From: a virus | Length of the DNA: 56,801 bases | Strand: one strand, 5' to 3' | IMG/VR virus record: IMGVR_UViG_3300031963_000179 | Location: 1-56,801 of that record | Part shown: piece by piece, positions 7,348-20,100 of the stretch | Layout: every line of letters begins with the position of its first letter | Numbering within the stretch: position 1 is the stretch's first letter | Notes under the pieces: generated by a model | What the model was told of the DNA's origin: nothing | The model's input: the letters and a program-made list of their open reading frames with translations, nothing else | Databases searched by the model: none | Translations under genes and position numbers: made by a program

Positions 7348-10248
7348 ATGGATAATATTATAAAAACTTCTGGTACTACGGAACAATATAAATTAAATCC
7401 GGGAGGATCAATTTCATATCCTTTCGCAGTAAAAGGAATAGTTAAACAAAATGTTGATAGCATCCGTACTGGAAGAATTAAAGTTTATATTGCAGATTTT
7501 GGTGCTACCGATCCTAATGATTCAAGTTCTTGGGTAGTTGTAAGTTATCTATCTCCCTTTTATGGATTTTTACCGGGTGATTATGCTCCTAACACTGCAA
7601 GTGATTCTTCTTATGGTACGTTTTTAGAAAATCCTACTAGTTATGGATTTTGGGCAACATCGCCAGATATAGGTTCAGAAGTCGTATGTTTGTTTTTGTA
7701 TGGTAAAAAGGATTTTGGTTATTACATAGGATGCATTCCGCAACCAGGAATAACACATATGGTTCCTGCAATTGGATCTACTAATGATGTAATAATGGAA
7801 GAAGCTGAGGCAGAAAAGTTTGGTGGATCTTCAAATCTACCTACAGTTGAAATGAATGTGCAGAATAATCAACTTTACAATACTCCAACTTTTTATGATC
7901 AGGCTAAACCAGTTCACAAAATAGTTGCTGCGCAACTTTGGCAACAAGGGCTACTTAGAGATTCTGTACGAGGAACGATTACAAGTAGTTCTACTAGAGA
8001 AAGTCCATCTCAAGTTTTTGGTATATCCACTCCAGGTAGACCAATTTATAAAGGTATTACCGGAGGTAGTGAAGGGGAGTTAGGAAAAAACGTAGACTCA
8101 GGGACTGCTGAGCAGGCTAAATTAATAGGTCGCAGAGGTGGACACACGTTCGTTTTAGATGATGGTGATTTTTTTGGACAAAACAATTTAATTAGATTAC
8201 GTAGCGCATCTGGACATCAAATCACAATGAGTGACGATGGTCAAACTCTTTTTATAATACATAGCAATGGTCAAAGCTATATTGAATTAGGTAAAGAAGG
8301 TACAGTAGATATCTATGCTACTAATAGTATAAATGTAAGAACCAAAGGTGATTTAAATTTACACGCGGATAATAATATTAATATTAATGCTAAGAAAAAA
8401 TTTAATATTTTTGCAGAAGAACTGAATATTAATAGTGATAAAAATACAAATCTACGAGTTGGTGAAAATTTTAGTCAACAAACTTTAAAAAATCATACTG
8501 TAAAGGTTGATGAAGCAATGAGTTTTTTATCAAAAAGCACTTCATCATTTAAAAGCGATGCAGTAACTTATATTAACGGAAGTAAAATTAATCTGAATAC
8601 AGGTAGTTCGCCAACAGTTCCTGCTGAGATTAAACCTATACCAGTAGTACAACACACTGATACATTTTTTGACGAAACACAAGGATGGGTTCCTGCCCCT
8701 GCTAAATTGCCTAGCATAAATTCACGTGTTCCTGCTCATACACCTTGGACTGATGCGAATAAAGGAGTTGATGTTAAAATCGATGATAGTGCAGCCGGCA
8801 ATTTCCCCTCACCTCCGTCACCTGCAGTTCAAAATACAAACGCTGCAACTGCAAATGTTCCTGTTAAAGTGACTACTCCTGCGGTTGCATCAACGGTTCC
8901 TAGCTCTAAATCTGCGAAAGGTAACTTTGATAAAAATACAACATCTGCTGCGGTGTCCCAAGCAGCCGTTTCTGCCGGCACTGATCCAGTTAAAGGCTCA
9001 GCAGCTTTAGCAGGAGGAGGAATCGTAACTAACAACGGAAGTAAAACTGCTGTTTTAGGAAAACTAGGACATTCACCAAATCAACTTGAAGAAGCTGGAG
9101 TCCTTAAACCAGGTGCAAGCACCGTTGCAAATAATTTAATTCAAAATAATAAATCATTAGATCAATCTATACCACCTAATTTGCTCACAGGTAAAGACGG
9201 TATTAACAATATAAATGATTATAACAAAAGTAGCACTGCACAAACTTCTACGCAAGTAAATTTAATGAATAGCAGTTACAATCAATTAAAGAGTAACGGT
9301 ATTATTCAAGGGAATGAAAGCCCAACTCAAATAACAGGGTTAGTTAATAGTACATCATCGTATGGAATAGGACCAGTAAAATCATATGTAAATGGTGCAT
9401 CCGGTTCTAATACTACACCATCAGCTCAAAGTAATAATGGAGCAATCGCATCTACAATATCTTCAGGGAACTATGCGGCAAATATGGCTGAAAAATTACT
9501 TAGCCCAGTTGGTTCAATGGTTTCTTCTGTTATATCAACAGGAGCTGCGATTGGAGCTGCAGTTGTAGGTGCAGCCTCTGCTGTGTTTAATGCTATCAAA
9601 GGCAGTTATACTAAATTAACCGCTGGCAAGCCTCAAAATTTATCAGCGTTGAATAGTAAAAATAGTCAAAATGGTGGCAACGCAGTTGGTGGATTGTACG
9701 GCGGCGACAATGCAATTAGCAATAACGTTAGTTCATCTTATTTTACTTCGCCTACCACTGTTAATCCGTCTCAGATAACACAATCTGTGGATGCATCAAC
9801 TAATGGTTTAGTAAATGCTACAGTATCAAATGTACCATCAGACGAGTTAGCAAGTTTACAAAGTGCGTCTAAATCTATATCTTCAAATGGTCCTGCAGCG
9901 ACTAAAATGCCAACTGCTGCAGTAAATACAGTTGATAGATCCTCAATAAAAAGCGCCACTACAGAAATCTATAGCGATAAAAGAATTTCTCTACCATACT
10001 CAGATAGTGCCGAATCTAAACCTCCTAAGGCAGAGGTTTTAGAACAATATAATGATTTAAGGGGAGAATTGGATGTCGCAGTTAATAATAGAAGGCAAAA
10101 CAAAATTAAATGGAAAGAAGCTGTTTCTACATACGGTGGCGAATCTGTTCAAGCCGTAACTGCATTACGTGATTATAAAGATTCAATCCGTGAAGTTGAA
10201 AGTTTAGAAACAGCAGTAGAGTTGGCATACAAAGAATTATATGGTTAA
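7348..10248 (+). CDS. gp5: Baseplate central spike protein, gp5/VgrG-like, without lysozyme domain
   Basis: Trimeric membrane-piercing spike, 966 residues. Residues ~20-160 form a gp5-type OB-fold region (SYPFAVKGIVK, GRIKVYIADFGA, PDIGSEVVCLFL). At ~265-390 is the spike region: GRRGGHTFVLDDG, then RLRSASGHQITMSDDGQ and a run of short strands (INVRTKGDLNLHADNNININ) forming the VgrG-like beta-helix. T4 gp5 carries a lysozyme domain between these parts; none is visible here. Instead there is a ~570-residue Ser/Thr/Asn/Ala-rich C-terminal extension with a hydrophobic Ala/Val/Gly stretch near residues 720-750 and a charged helical end (from ~890). A ribosome site (AAAGG) precedes the ATG. Confidence 0.85.
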   Translation: MDNIIKTSGTTEQYKLNPGGSISYPFAVKGIVKQNVDSIRTGRIKVYIADFGATDPNDSSSWVVVSYLSPFYGFLPGDYAPNTASDSSYGTFLENPTSYGFWATSPDIGSEVVCLFLYGKKDFGYYIGCIPQPGITHMVPAIGSTNDVIMEEAEAEKFGGSSNLPTVEMNVQNNQLYNTPTFYDQAKPVHKIVAAQLWQQGLLRDSVRGTITSSSTRESPSQVFGISTPGRPIYKGITGGSEGELGKNVDSGTAEQAKLIGRRGGHTFVLDDGDFFGQNNLIRLRSASGHQITMSDDGQTLFIIHSNGQSYIELGKEGTVDIYATNSINVRTKGDLNLHADNNININAKKKFNIFAEELNINSDKNTNLRVGENFSQQTLKNHTVKVDEAMSFLSKSTSSFKSDAVTYINGSKINLNTGSSPTVPAEIKPIPVVQHTDTFFDETQGWVPAPAKLPSINSRVPAHTPWTDANKGVDVKIDDSAAGNFPSPPSPAVQNTNAATANVPVKVTTPAVASTVPSSKSAKGNFDKNTTSAAVSQAAVSAGTDPVKGSAALAGGGIVTNNGSKTAVLGKLGHSPNQLEEAGVLKPGASTVANNLIQNNKSLDQSIPPNLLTGKDGINNINDYNKSSTAQTSTQVNLMNSSYNQLKSNGIIQGNESPTQITGLVNSTSSYGIGPVKSYVNGASGSNTTPSAQSNNGAIASTISSGNYAANMAEKLLSPVGSMVSSVISTGAAIGAAVVGAASAVFNAIKGSYTKLTAGKPQNLSALNSKNSQNGGNAVGGLYGGDNAISNNVSSSYFTSPTTVNPSQITQSVDASTNGLVNATVSNVPSDELASLQSASKSISSNGPAATKMPTAAVNTVDRSSIKSATTEIYSDKRISLPYSDSAESKPPKAEVLEQYNDLRGELDVAVNNRRQNKIKWKEAVSTYGGESVQAVTALRDYKDSIREVESLETAVELAYKELYG

Positions 10249-10261
10249 GTGAGATATTATT

Positions 10262-10717
10262 ATGGTTATATACAAAGGATTTAGCACATTATTCACTAAT
10301 GCACAGAAACCTTCAATTATTCCACCTGGAATAAGTGGTGGTCCTGGATCAATTATTGCTCCTGTTTTACCAAACAAAAAGTTCAGTCTTTATGATGATC
10401 AACTTGTGATAGTCGATTTTTTAAACGCTCTTAATACTCCACAAGGACAAAAAGTAGGGAATCCTGCATATGGGACCTCTATTTGGACATACATATTCGA
10501 ACCAAATATTCCTGAGATTCAAATTCAGATTGACAACGAAATTCGCCGCATTGCGGCTCAGGATCCTAGAATAATATTAAACACTATCACAACTTATCCC
10601 TATGAAAATGGATTTTTGACAGAAATTGAAATGGCAGTATCTCCTCAGAACAAAGTTCAGCTATTACAACTTAATTTTGATAAAGGGAGTAGCACAGTAT
10701 CATTAAATAACCGTTGA
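10262..10717 (+). CDS. gp25: Baseplate wedge protein gp25
   Basis: Wedge protein that triggers sheath assembly, 151 residues, near T4 gp25 (132). The conserved core is present: VDFLNALNTPQGQKVGNPAYGTS, then EPNIPEIQIQIDNEIRRIAAQDPRI, where the QDPR motif corresponds to the family EPR motif, and an amphipathic C-terminal strand. The N-terminal ~40 residues are Gly/Pro-rich and extra to the family core. It sits 13 bases after gp5 and before gp6, the usual order in T4-like genomes. Its stop lies just before a late-promoter motif, so gp6 may be transcribed separately as well as by read-through. Confidence 0.92.
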   Translation: MVIYKGFSTLFTNAQKPSIIPPGISGGPGSIIAPVLPNKKFSLYDDQLVIVDFLNALNTPQGQKVGNPAYGTSIWTYIFEPNIPEIQIQIDNEIRRIAAQDPRIILNTITTYPYENGFLTEIEMAVSPQNKVQLLQLNFDKGSSTVSLNNR

Positions 10718-10738
10718 AAATAGTGGGTTTTTAGCAAA

Positions 10739-10746
10739 GATAAATA
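10739..10746 (+). promoter_or_regulatory. Late-promoter motif GATAAATA before gp6
   Basis: GATAAATA in the 47-base gap between gp25 and gp6, 18 bases before the gp6 ATG, followed by an AAGAGAT ribosome site. Same form as the motif at 3353. Confidence 0.65.
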
Positions 10747-10764
10747 TAAAAAAGAGATAAAAGT

Positions 10765-13700
10765 ATGGCTACAAGTTCAAGACAGGCAACAATTTTTGGT
10801 GTGAATGACTGGAAAACAGTCTATAAAACCTATAGTCAAGCAAATTTTCAAAGCTATGACTATGAAACTTTGCGAAAAAGTTTTATAGATTACCTGCGTT
10901 TGTACTACCCAGAAACTTTTAATGATTATGTTGAGAGTAGTGAATTTATAGCACTACTAGATGTTATTGCATTTATGGGTCAGGCTGTCTCATTTAGGGA
11001 TGATCTGAACACACGTGAAAATTTTATCGACACCGCAGAACGTAGAGACAGTGTAATTAAACTAGCAAATTTAGTAAATTATAATCCAAAAAGAAATAAT
11101 GCTGCTCAAGGATTTTTAAAAATTACTAGTCTAACTACAACAGAAAATGTTGTAGACATCAATGGTTTAGGTCTTGCAGGTATACCTGTATTTTGGAACG
11201 ACCCTGCTAATCCAAATTGGTTAGAGCAATTTTATTCTATAATAAATGCCACATTAGTTGATGCACAACGAGTCGGGAGACCTGGTAATACACAAGAAAT
11301 TTCAAATATTAAAACTGAAGAATATTCTTTGCGTATTCCAAATACTGTTTTACCTGTTATACCTTTTAATGCAACAGTTGGTGGTGTAACTATGAATTTT
11401 GAAGGGGTGAGTGCTACAAGTTTAAATCAAACCTATGTGTACGAAATTCCTCCTAATCCAAAAGGCACATTTAATATTTTATACAGAAATGATAAATTAG
11501 GTTACGGTAGTTTAAACACTGGATTCTTTTTATATTTTAAACAAGGTTCACTTGTAAATTATGATTTTACATTAAATCAACAAATTGCAAATCAGGTAGT
11601 TCCAATAGGAGAAATACAAGGAATTAATAATACTGATACATGGTTGTATAAAATTGATTCAACTAATAATAATTTAAATTATTGGCAACAAGTAGATAAT
11701 TTATATGCAAATACTTATTTAAGGGAAGAAAATTCACGTAAATCAGTATTTTCTGTAACTTCTAGATTTAACGATCAAGTAAATTATATTTTTGGGGACG
11801 GTGTTTTTAGTGAGATTCCTGTTGGTTCTTTTAGAGCATATGTAAGATCAAGTAATGGATTGCAATATTCAATCGATCCCGCTGAACTAACAAATACTAC
11901 ATTAACTTTCAGTTATGTAAGTAAATTTAATCGCATTGAAACTTTAACTATGACGGTTGAGCTAACACAGCCTGTTAATAATGCCCAATCAAGAGAGTCT
12001 ATACCAGATATAAAAGCAAAAGCACCCGTACACTTTTATTCTCAAAACAGAATGGTAAATGGTGAAGATTATAATAATTTTCCATACACACTTTACAGTT
12101 CTATAATAAAAACAAAAGCTTTAAATAGAAGTTCTATTGGAATTTCAAGAAATTTTGATTTACTTGATCCAACTGGCAAGTATTCAAGCACAACTAGTTT
12201 TTCTGATGACGGAGCATTATATTTTAACAGCAATGATAAGTTCTACGACTTTAATATAAGTGAGGCATCAGGATCCGCTAATAGGTTATTTAGTAATCAA
12301 ATTCTAGAAATTATCTCAAATAGAAATCTGTATCAATATTATGTTGTAACCTGTGCTAGATATCCTATTAATGTTGCTTCAGGCGATGGCATTACAACAT
12401 GGAATCAAACGAGTTATGATGGTACACTAGTTACTGGTTATTTTGAAAATGTAGCAGGACCTGTTGCAGCGGGTATTTATAGTGCATATAATATGAAATA
12501 TTGCACACCTGGTTCTTTATTAAAATTTGTTGCTCCATCTGGATATTACTTTCTTAATGATAGATTAGTAGCAGGAGCTGCACCTTCAATTAATAATACG
12601 TTTATGTGGGTAAATGTTTTAAACGTTGTTGAGGATGGGTTTAACGGGGGTGAGGGCAATTTATATAATGGATTAGGTCCAGTAAGTTTAAGTAAGTTTG
12701 TTTCAACTGGTGCAATCCTTGAAACTATTATTCCAGTTTTTGATAATATCTTACCGAATCCAATATTGCAAGAAGTTCTAACTTATTTTGAGAATTTACA
12801 AAGTTTTTCTTTATATTATGTGAATATTCTGCCGGTTAATGTTAATAGATGGTTTATAGGAAGCTATAATAGACCAGACGCTCTTATAAAATTTGAAAGT
12901 TTAGGAGAGGGTGCATATAGAATAACAAGTAAAGCTATCACATATTATTTTGGAAGTGTTAAGAATACAAGGTTTACTTTTGATTCAGAAAAAATTATTT
13001 TTGATCCTCTATCAGGAACCTTAGCTTATGATACGGTCAAAGTTTTAAAAACTAATACGACACCTAATTCATTATCTATTTTAGGAGAAGATTTTAGACT
13101 TAATGTGGTAGGACAAACAGTTGAATCAGACGGTTACCCTGATGATTATGCGATTGAGGTAAGTAGTCTAGACTCAAAAAATTCTTCTTTAATTGATAAT
13201 CCAGATTTTTTTACTACCATTACAGGTTATACTTTTGGTTCAACAAACACCTCAAATTTTGTTTTTATTGAGACTTTTACTGATATTAATTATCTTACAA
13301 AAAATGGATTAACTGAACCAACTTTAATTAATTATTCTTATGGAAATAAAAACGATGTTGAAGTAGTTAAATATGAATTTCCTGTAGGACAAATTTTTTA
13401 CACATACGTAGAAAATAAATTTTATAAATCTGTTGCTGACACAACATCATTAAACATCGTAAATTTAACAGAAGTAACAAATTATTCCTCACAATCAGGA
13501 AGACAAAGTTTATTTTTTCAATACAATCATTTAAGTAATAACACTACAAGAATTGATCCTGGTACAACAAACATCATTGATTTATATGTAGTAACTTTGG
13601 CTTATTATACTTCTTATAACAACTGGATTAAAGACACAACGGGAACTGTATCTGAACCACTGAGACCAACAGTAGAACAATTAACACAAGAATATAACAA

Positions 13701-14121
13701 AGTAAATGACTACAAAATGATGAGTGACACAATTGTTTTAAATAGCGTCACTTTCAAACCTCTTTTTGGTAACAAAGCTTCTCCTCAGCTACAGGCTACT
13801 ATTAAAGTAATAAAGTCTAGTCTGACAACAGCGAGTGATAGTGAAGTTCGTGCTGCAGTTATTACTGCAATGAATAATTATTTTAGTATTGATAATTGGG
13901 ATTTTGGAGATACCTTCTTTTTTAGTGAACTAAGCGCATACTTACATTCAAATTTAGATGGACTTATAAGTTCTGCGATCTTAGTTCCAAAAGACCCCTC
14001 TTTGACTTTTGGTGATTTATATGAAATAAGGTGTGCGCCGTATGAGATTTTTGTGAACGGTGCTCAATCAAACGATATAGTTATTATTTCAGCGATTACT
14101 CCTGAACAACTACAACCTTAA
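10765..14121 (+). CDS. gp6: Baseplate wedge protein gp6
   Basis: Wedge subunit that forms the inner baseplate ring, 1118 residues against 660 in T4. The N-terminus is a clear match: FGVNDWKTVYKTYSQANFQS, then DYLRLYYPETFNDYVESSEF, IALLDVIAFMGQAVSFRDDL and NTRENFIDTAERRDSVIKLA, followed by YNPKRNNAAQGFLKI. The C-terminus keeps the family ending, with TFKPLFGNKASPQ near residue 995 and the NYFSIDNWDFGDTFFFSEL helix-strand near 1043. The middle is enlarged, with many Asn/Tyr-rich strands and no enzymatic motif. It has its own late-promoter motif and is followed after 11 bases by the giant gene. Confidence 0.92.
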   Translation: MATSSRQATIFGVNDWKTVYKTYSQANFQSYDYETLRKSFIDYLRLYYPETFNDYVESSEFIALLDVIAFMGQAVSFRDDLNTRENFIDTAERRDSVIKLANLVNYNPKRNNAAQGFLKITSLTTTENVVDINGLGLAGIPVFWNDPANPNWLEQFYSIINATLVDAQRVGRPGNTQEISNIKTEEYSLRIPNTVLPVIPFNATVGGVTMNFEGVSATSLNQTYVYEIPPNPKGTFNILYRNDKLGYGSLNTGFFLYFKQGSLVNYDFTLNQQIANQVVPIGEIQGINNTDTWLYKIDSTNNNLNYWQQVDNLYANTYLREENSRKSVFSVTSRFNDQVNYIFGDGVFSEIPVGSFRAYVRSSNGLQYSIDPAELTNTTLTFSYVSKFNRIETLTMTVELTQPVNNAQSRESIPDIKAKAPVHFYSQNRMVNGEDYNNFPYTLYSSIIKTKALNRSSIGISRNFDLLDPTGKYSSTTSFSDDGALYFNSNDKFYDFNISEASGSANRLFSNQILEIISNRNLYQYYVVTCARYPINVASGDGITTWNQTSYDGTLVTGYFENVAGPVAAGIYSAYNMKYCTPGSLLKFVAPSGYYFLNDRLVAGAAPSINNTFMWVNVLNVVEDGFNGGEGNLYNGLGPVSLSKFVSTGAILETIIPVFDNILPNPILQEVLTYFENLQSFSLYYVNILPVNVNRWFIGSYNRPDALIKFESLGEGAYRITSKAITYYFGSVKNTRFTFDSEKIIFDPLSGTLAYDTVKVLKTNTTPNSLSILGEDFRLNVVGQTVESDGYPDDYAIEVSSLDSKNSSLIDNPDFFTTITGYTFGSTNTSNFVFIETFTDINYLTKNGLTEPTLINYSYGNKNDVEVVKYEFPVGQIFYTYVENKFYKSVADTTSLNIVNLTEVTNYSSQSGRQSLFFQYNHLSNNTTRIDPGTTNIIDLYVVTLAYYTSYNNWIKDTTGTVSEPLRPTVEQLTQEYNKVNDYKMMSDTIVLNSVTFKPLFGNKASPQLQATIKVIKSSLTTASDSEVRAAVITAMNNYFSIDNWDFGDTFFFSELSAYLHSNLDGLISSAILVPKDPSLTFGDLYEIRCAPYEIFVNGAQSNDIVIISAITPEQLQP

Positions 14122-14132
14122 CGGAAAAATAT

Positions 14133-17100
14133 ATGGTAGCGCAAGTAAGAACAATTGATTTTCTTCCAGAAATTTTTAAAACAACACCTAATGAAAATTT
14201 TCTATCCGCCACATTGGATCAACTTGTTAAACAGCAAGATTTAGAAAAATTACAAGGTTATATTGGAAGAAGATTTGAATATGGTCTTACTCCTAATTCC
14301 TATTACGTACCTGAAATTAATAAAACAAGAACAGATTATCAATTAGAACCAGCTATCATTTTTAAAAAAAATGAGACTAGCCGTGCTATAGATTTTATAA
14401 GTTATCCTGAAATGATTGATGCGCTAAAACTACAGGGCGCACCAATTACTAATAACTCTTTATTGTTTGATAATCAATTTTATAGTTGGGATAGTTTTGC
14501 AGATTTAGATAAACTGTCAAATTATAGTCAATATTATTGGTTACCGTTTGGTCCTGATGTTGTTAATGTCGAACCTTTACCGGTAAATTTAACTTCATTT
14601 TTTGATGTAATAAGTCAGACAAATGAATTTTTGTTCATACAAGATAATTTTAAAATAGAAGAATTTAACCCGGTTATAACACTCTTAAGAGGCGGAACAT
14701 ACTATTTTAATGTTAAACAAAATTCAAAATTTTGGATTCAAACAATGCCTGGATTGTCTGGCACTGTACCTAACAGAACAAATGTTAGCACCAGAGATAT
14801 TTTTGGATTAGAAAATAACGGAACAAACGAGGGAGTAATTACTTTTAATGTCCCTAGATCAGATGCACAGAACGAAACTACATATCAGGGGAATATAAAT
14901 GTAGACCTAGTAAGCGATCAAGCCTTTACTAACATACATGGTCAACGATTAAGCACAATTGGAAATATTGATGGTGCAACCAATTTACTTGACAAAACTA
15001 TTTTGTTTTATGGATCATCTGCTCTGCAAAATGCATCGGTAGAAACATTTTTTGATGAGCTTCCTTTTGATCAGGATACAATAAATCCTGTAGGATTTGA
15101 TTCTACTACATTTGTCAACGTAAATCAATTTTTCTTCAAAGTTAATTATAATGAAACTGATATACCAGGTGACCCTATAATAAGTCTTACTCCACTAACT
15201 GTTATCCCACAAGATACGAATATAACAGTTTTATCAGGAAACAAATATATTTCTAAAAAGTTTGTTCGTTTACAAACTGGTGAGATACAAATTATTCCAG
15301 AAATAACTGCTCCTTTAGATGTTTTGTATTATCAAGATAGTTCTAATTTAAAAAAATTCGGCATAATAAAAATAGTTGATAACAATACTGAAAATTTTAT
15401 AAATGTAGAAACTGAAATTTTAGGTAAGTTAACTTATACTTCTCCTAATAATGTAAAATTTACTAATGGTTTAAAAATTAGTTTCTCAGGAGATATTATT
15501 CCTGAGAAATACAAGAATGACCAATATTATGTAGAAGGTGTAGGGACAGGAATTAAATTAATACCAAATTCATCACTTGTAACTCCAGAATCATATTCTC
15601 AAAGTGTATATTATCCATACGATATATCGCCATATGATATAGCACCATACTCTGATATTGTTGAATCACCAATTGCACAAGATTATATTACAATTAGTAG
15701 AGCAGCAAATAATTTAAATGCATGGTCACGCGGAAATAGATGGTTTCACTCACAAGTAATACAAGAAACTATTAAACACACTAATAGTAGTAATTTATTA
15801 AACGTAATTAACAGTAATGAAGCCAGAGCAAAACGACCAATTATTGAATTTTATCCTAATTTAAAATTATTTAATTTAGGTACTGAGGCTAGAGGACCAG
15901 TCGATTATTTTGATGTAACCGCTACAGACGCCTTTACACAAGTTGCAAATCAATTGCAATATTATCCAGACGGATCAAGTTTTGGTTTATTTGACGGCTG
16001 TCGGGTCGTATTTTCTGCGGACACAGACGTTAATGTTAGAAACAAAATTTTTAGAGTAAATTTTGTTTCAACTGCGGAGGCACTACAAACATCAACTACA
16101 ATTGTTTCAACGTCTGCTTCCACTGATAGGTTAACTGTTTCTGATTCAACGAAATTTGTTGTGGGTAGTTTAGTTTCTTTGAATCAAAGTATAGGTGGAT
16201 TATCTGCATTTACCAAATATTATGTGTACGATAAACCTAATACTACTTCACTTAGATTAAGCACGGACCCTAATTTAAGTTCATTTATACAATTATCCAA
16301 TGATTCAGGGAACGTTCTTTTAACACAGGCACCACCAATCATAACATTTACAAAGATTGCGAACGGTGACATAGAAAATCTTGACCAAGTTGTTGTTTTA
16401 CTAGGACAAGTAAGAAAGGGATATACGTATTGGTTTGATGGAACAAATTGGATTCAGGGACAACTCAAAACAACAGTAAATCAGCCACCTTTATTTGATG
16501 TATTTGATACTAATGGTTTAAGTTTTGGTGATACAGATTATTATAATAGTTCTAGTTTTATTGGAACATCTTTATTTCAATATGCAACTGGAACAGGGAA
16601 TAATGATCCCGTACTGGGATTTCCTTTAAAATATAGTTCAGTAGATAACATAGGAGATATTCAATTTGATGTTTCTTTTAATACGGATCAATTTACCTAT
16701 GTATTAAATGGAAACCCAACTACACAAAATGTTAATGAAGGATACGTATATAATTATAATTCACGTGACACATATAATCGAGAGTTAGGATGGCAAACAG
16801 CTATATCAGAAAGTTTTCAATATCAGGCGTTCACATTTAACTACAATCCTTTAAACGGAGATGCTAAATTTATTTGTGATGTACCAGCAAATTCATCAGA
16901 ATCTACTGCATGGCCTGTAATTAAAGTTACTGTTAGAGATAATGTATTATTTGACAGTGAATTTAGTTATGTAGTAGAAAATAATACTACAATTGTAACT
17001 TTAAATGCTAATCCAATTTTAGAAACACCAGTGCAAATTTTAATTTATAGTAATCAAGTTAGTAAAAATGCATATTTTACTATTCCCACAAATTTAGAAA

Positions 17101-20100
17101 ATAATATTTTCAACGCACAAATAAAAAATTTAAATTTAGGAGATTTAAAAAATCACTACTTAAGTATTTGCACAAACAGCAAAAGAATTACAGGTCAAAT
17201 TTTTGGTTCCAACAATTATAGAGATTTGCCCAATCTAGTTAGATACGGAACTAAAATTATTCAAAATAGTGCTCCACTGTCATTGACAGGAGCTTTGTTA
17301 AAAAATGCAAATTATAATTTAATTGATGCTTTAAACTTTAATGCAAACGAATATGTTAAGTATAAAAGTTTGTTGATAGATATCGTAAATAAAACTCCTT
17401 ATGAAAGTTATCAAATAGCATCTACTATTTTAGATAACGCTATTAATGAAATTACCTCTTTTAAAGCTCAAAATAACTCATTCTTTTGGTCAGACATGCT
17501 TCCAAACAGAGGAGCGTATATTACTAATAGATATACTTTTAAAGCGGATGTACAACAAGCACAATTTTCTTTAAGTAAGATTTATAATTTTAGCTCTGCC
17601 AATTATAATGGTGTACTTCTTTATGTGTTGAGAGAGGTAGAGGGAGTTCTAGTAGAAAAACAATTAATCAGAAATGTCGATTATACTGTGAGTGCAGACG
17701 AACCTTTAGTAACAGTTCAAACAGATTTAATCGCAGGTGATGTAATAGTCGTTAATGAATATAACCAAACTTATGGAAGTTATGTTCCAAACACACCAAC
17801 TAAGTTAGGATTTTATCCTGCAACCGTACCTGAGGTTGTTTACGATTCTTCTTATCTAACACCAACGTGGTTTATTAAAGGACATGATGGTTCGTTAACT
17901 ACGCTATACGGAAGTTATACAAATGGTAATCTTACTGATTATAGAGATCAGGTAATTTTTGAGTTCGAATGTAGAATTTATAATAATATAAAAGTTAGTT
18001 CTAGAATTCCTATATCAAGTGATGAAATTTTACCTGGACAGTTTAGAAAAACAAATTATAATTACGATGAAATTTTACAATTATATTCTTTATCCTTTTT
18101 AAATTGGGTAGGACAAAATAGAATAGATTACAAATCACAATACTATATTACAACCGATCCATATACATATAATTATTATCAAGCTACAAATAAATTAGAC
18201 AACACAATTGTAAAAAGAGGCAATTGGAAGGGTCTTTACAATTGGTTTTTCGATACTGCAACTCCAAACTTAACTCCATGGGAACTAATTGGATATACTA
18301 ATAAACCAGTTTGGTGGGATGGCTATTATGGCGCAGCACCTTATACTAAAAATAACTTGGTGTTGTGGACTGATATGGAAAATGGCTATGATTATAATGA
18401 CGGTAATCCTATAATAATTGAGTCTAGAAAAAGACCAGGTTTGTTAAAAGTTTTGCCAGTAGATGATTTAGGTAACTTAGTAGATCCATTAAATTCCGTT
18501 ATAGGTAATTATGATGAATTAACCTTTCAAACTCAATGGAAAGTAGGTGATTGGGGGCCTGCCGAATATAGTTATCTAAAAAGTAGCACTTGGCCTTTTG
18601 ATTTAGTTAAAATTTTAGCGTTATGTAAGCCAGCAAAGTTTTTTGCATTGGGTGAAAATTTAGATACCTACAAATATAATACAGAATTTAATCAATATTT
18701 GTTAAATGATAAATTTAGATTTACTACAACAGGCACCGTTGTGTATGGTAGTGGAACAGCACAACATAGTTATATAAATTGGATTGTAGATTATGTACAG
18801 AGTACTGGTAACTCAGGTTATGATCTACTTACAAATTATTTAAACAATCTAGATGTTCGTTTGGTATACAGATTAGCTGGATTCAGTGACAAAGAATTGC
18901 TGAAGTTTTATGTAGACAAAGGCTCACCGAATAGCAAAAATAATACTCTACTAATACCAGATGAAAGCTATAGTGTTTTATTACATGAAAATCAGCCGTT
19001 TGACACAATAATTTATAGTTCAATTATAATTCAAAAAACTGATACAGGATATCAGGTTTATGGAAATAGCCAAAACAAAATTTATTTTAAAGCATTGGCT
19101 CCATTAGTAAATGGTAAATACGAAACAATTACGTCTGGATCTTTATCAGTAAAAATATCAAAAAATTCTAGTGATAGAGTGATAATTGTACCTTACAGTA
19201 CAGAGTTTAGTACGCCGCAGGCTTTAGCAGAATTTATAAATGGGTATGGAAACTATTTAAGTTCTCAGGGACTCTTATTTGATCAAGTAGAAAATAATGT
19301 AATTCTCAATTGGAACACTATGATTCAAGAAGTTCTTGCATGGATACAAGCAGGGTGGGAAACAGGTTCAATACTAAATATAAATCCTTTAGCTAAAAAG
19401 ATTGTTATAGACAAAGAAAACTCTATTGTACAACCTCTTACTATTCAAGAACAAAATTACATTTTGAATCAGAATTTGATTCCTATACAAATTAAGGATA
19501 TGTCAGTTATTCGTAATGGTGTTGAATTCTCTGCGATTCCAATCAAAGTTGATGATACTATTGCATACCTTAATGCTAACCTTAGTAATATGGAACATGC
19601 GATTGTGTTTGATAACGTTACACTTTTTAATGATTTAATTTACGATCCTAATACAGGTCTACGACAGTATCGTATGCTTTTAAAAGGAGCAAAAACTGCT
19701 ACGTGGGACGGCACAGTTGATACTAAGGGTTTTATTTTAAATCAAGACAATGTTTTGGAATGGCAAATCAATACCAAATATACTAAAGGTATTATCGTCA
19801 AATATAAAAATAATTATTACGCTGCTAATGAAATAATCCAACCGTCAGATACCTTTCAACAAGGATTTTGGACAAAAGTAGATTATGATGAAATACAAAA
19901 AGGGTTATTACCGAATGCAAGTAGCAGAGCATATGAAAGCACTTTATATTATAATTCATACACTGCAAATTTGGAAAATGATGCGGATTTATTAGCATTT
20001 TCTCTTATTGGATATAGACCAAGAAATTACCTAGTCGCTGCTAATTTAGATGATATATCTCAAGTAAATTTATATAAAACTATGATTGTAGAGAAAGGAA

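Noticed and set aside
7348-10248. A lysozyme domain in gp5
   Set aside because: I looked for the T4 lysozyme-like catalytic Glu/Asp/Thr segment between the OB and spike regions and saw none; the ~100-residue linker there is too short.
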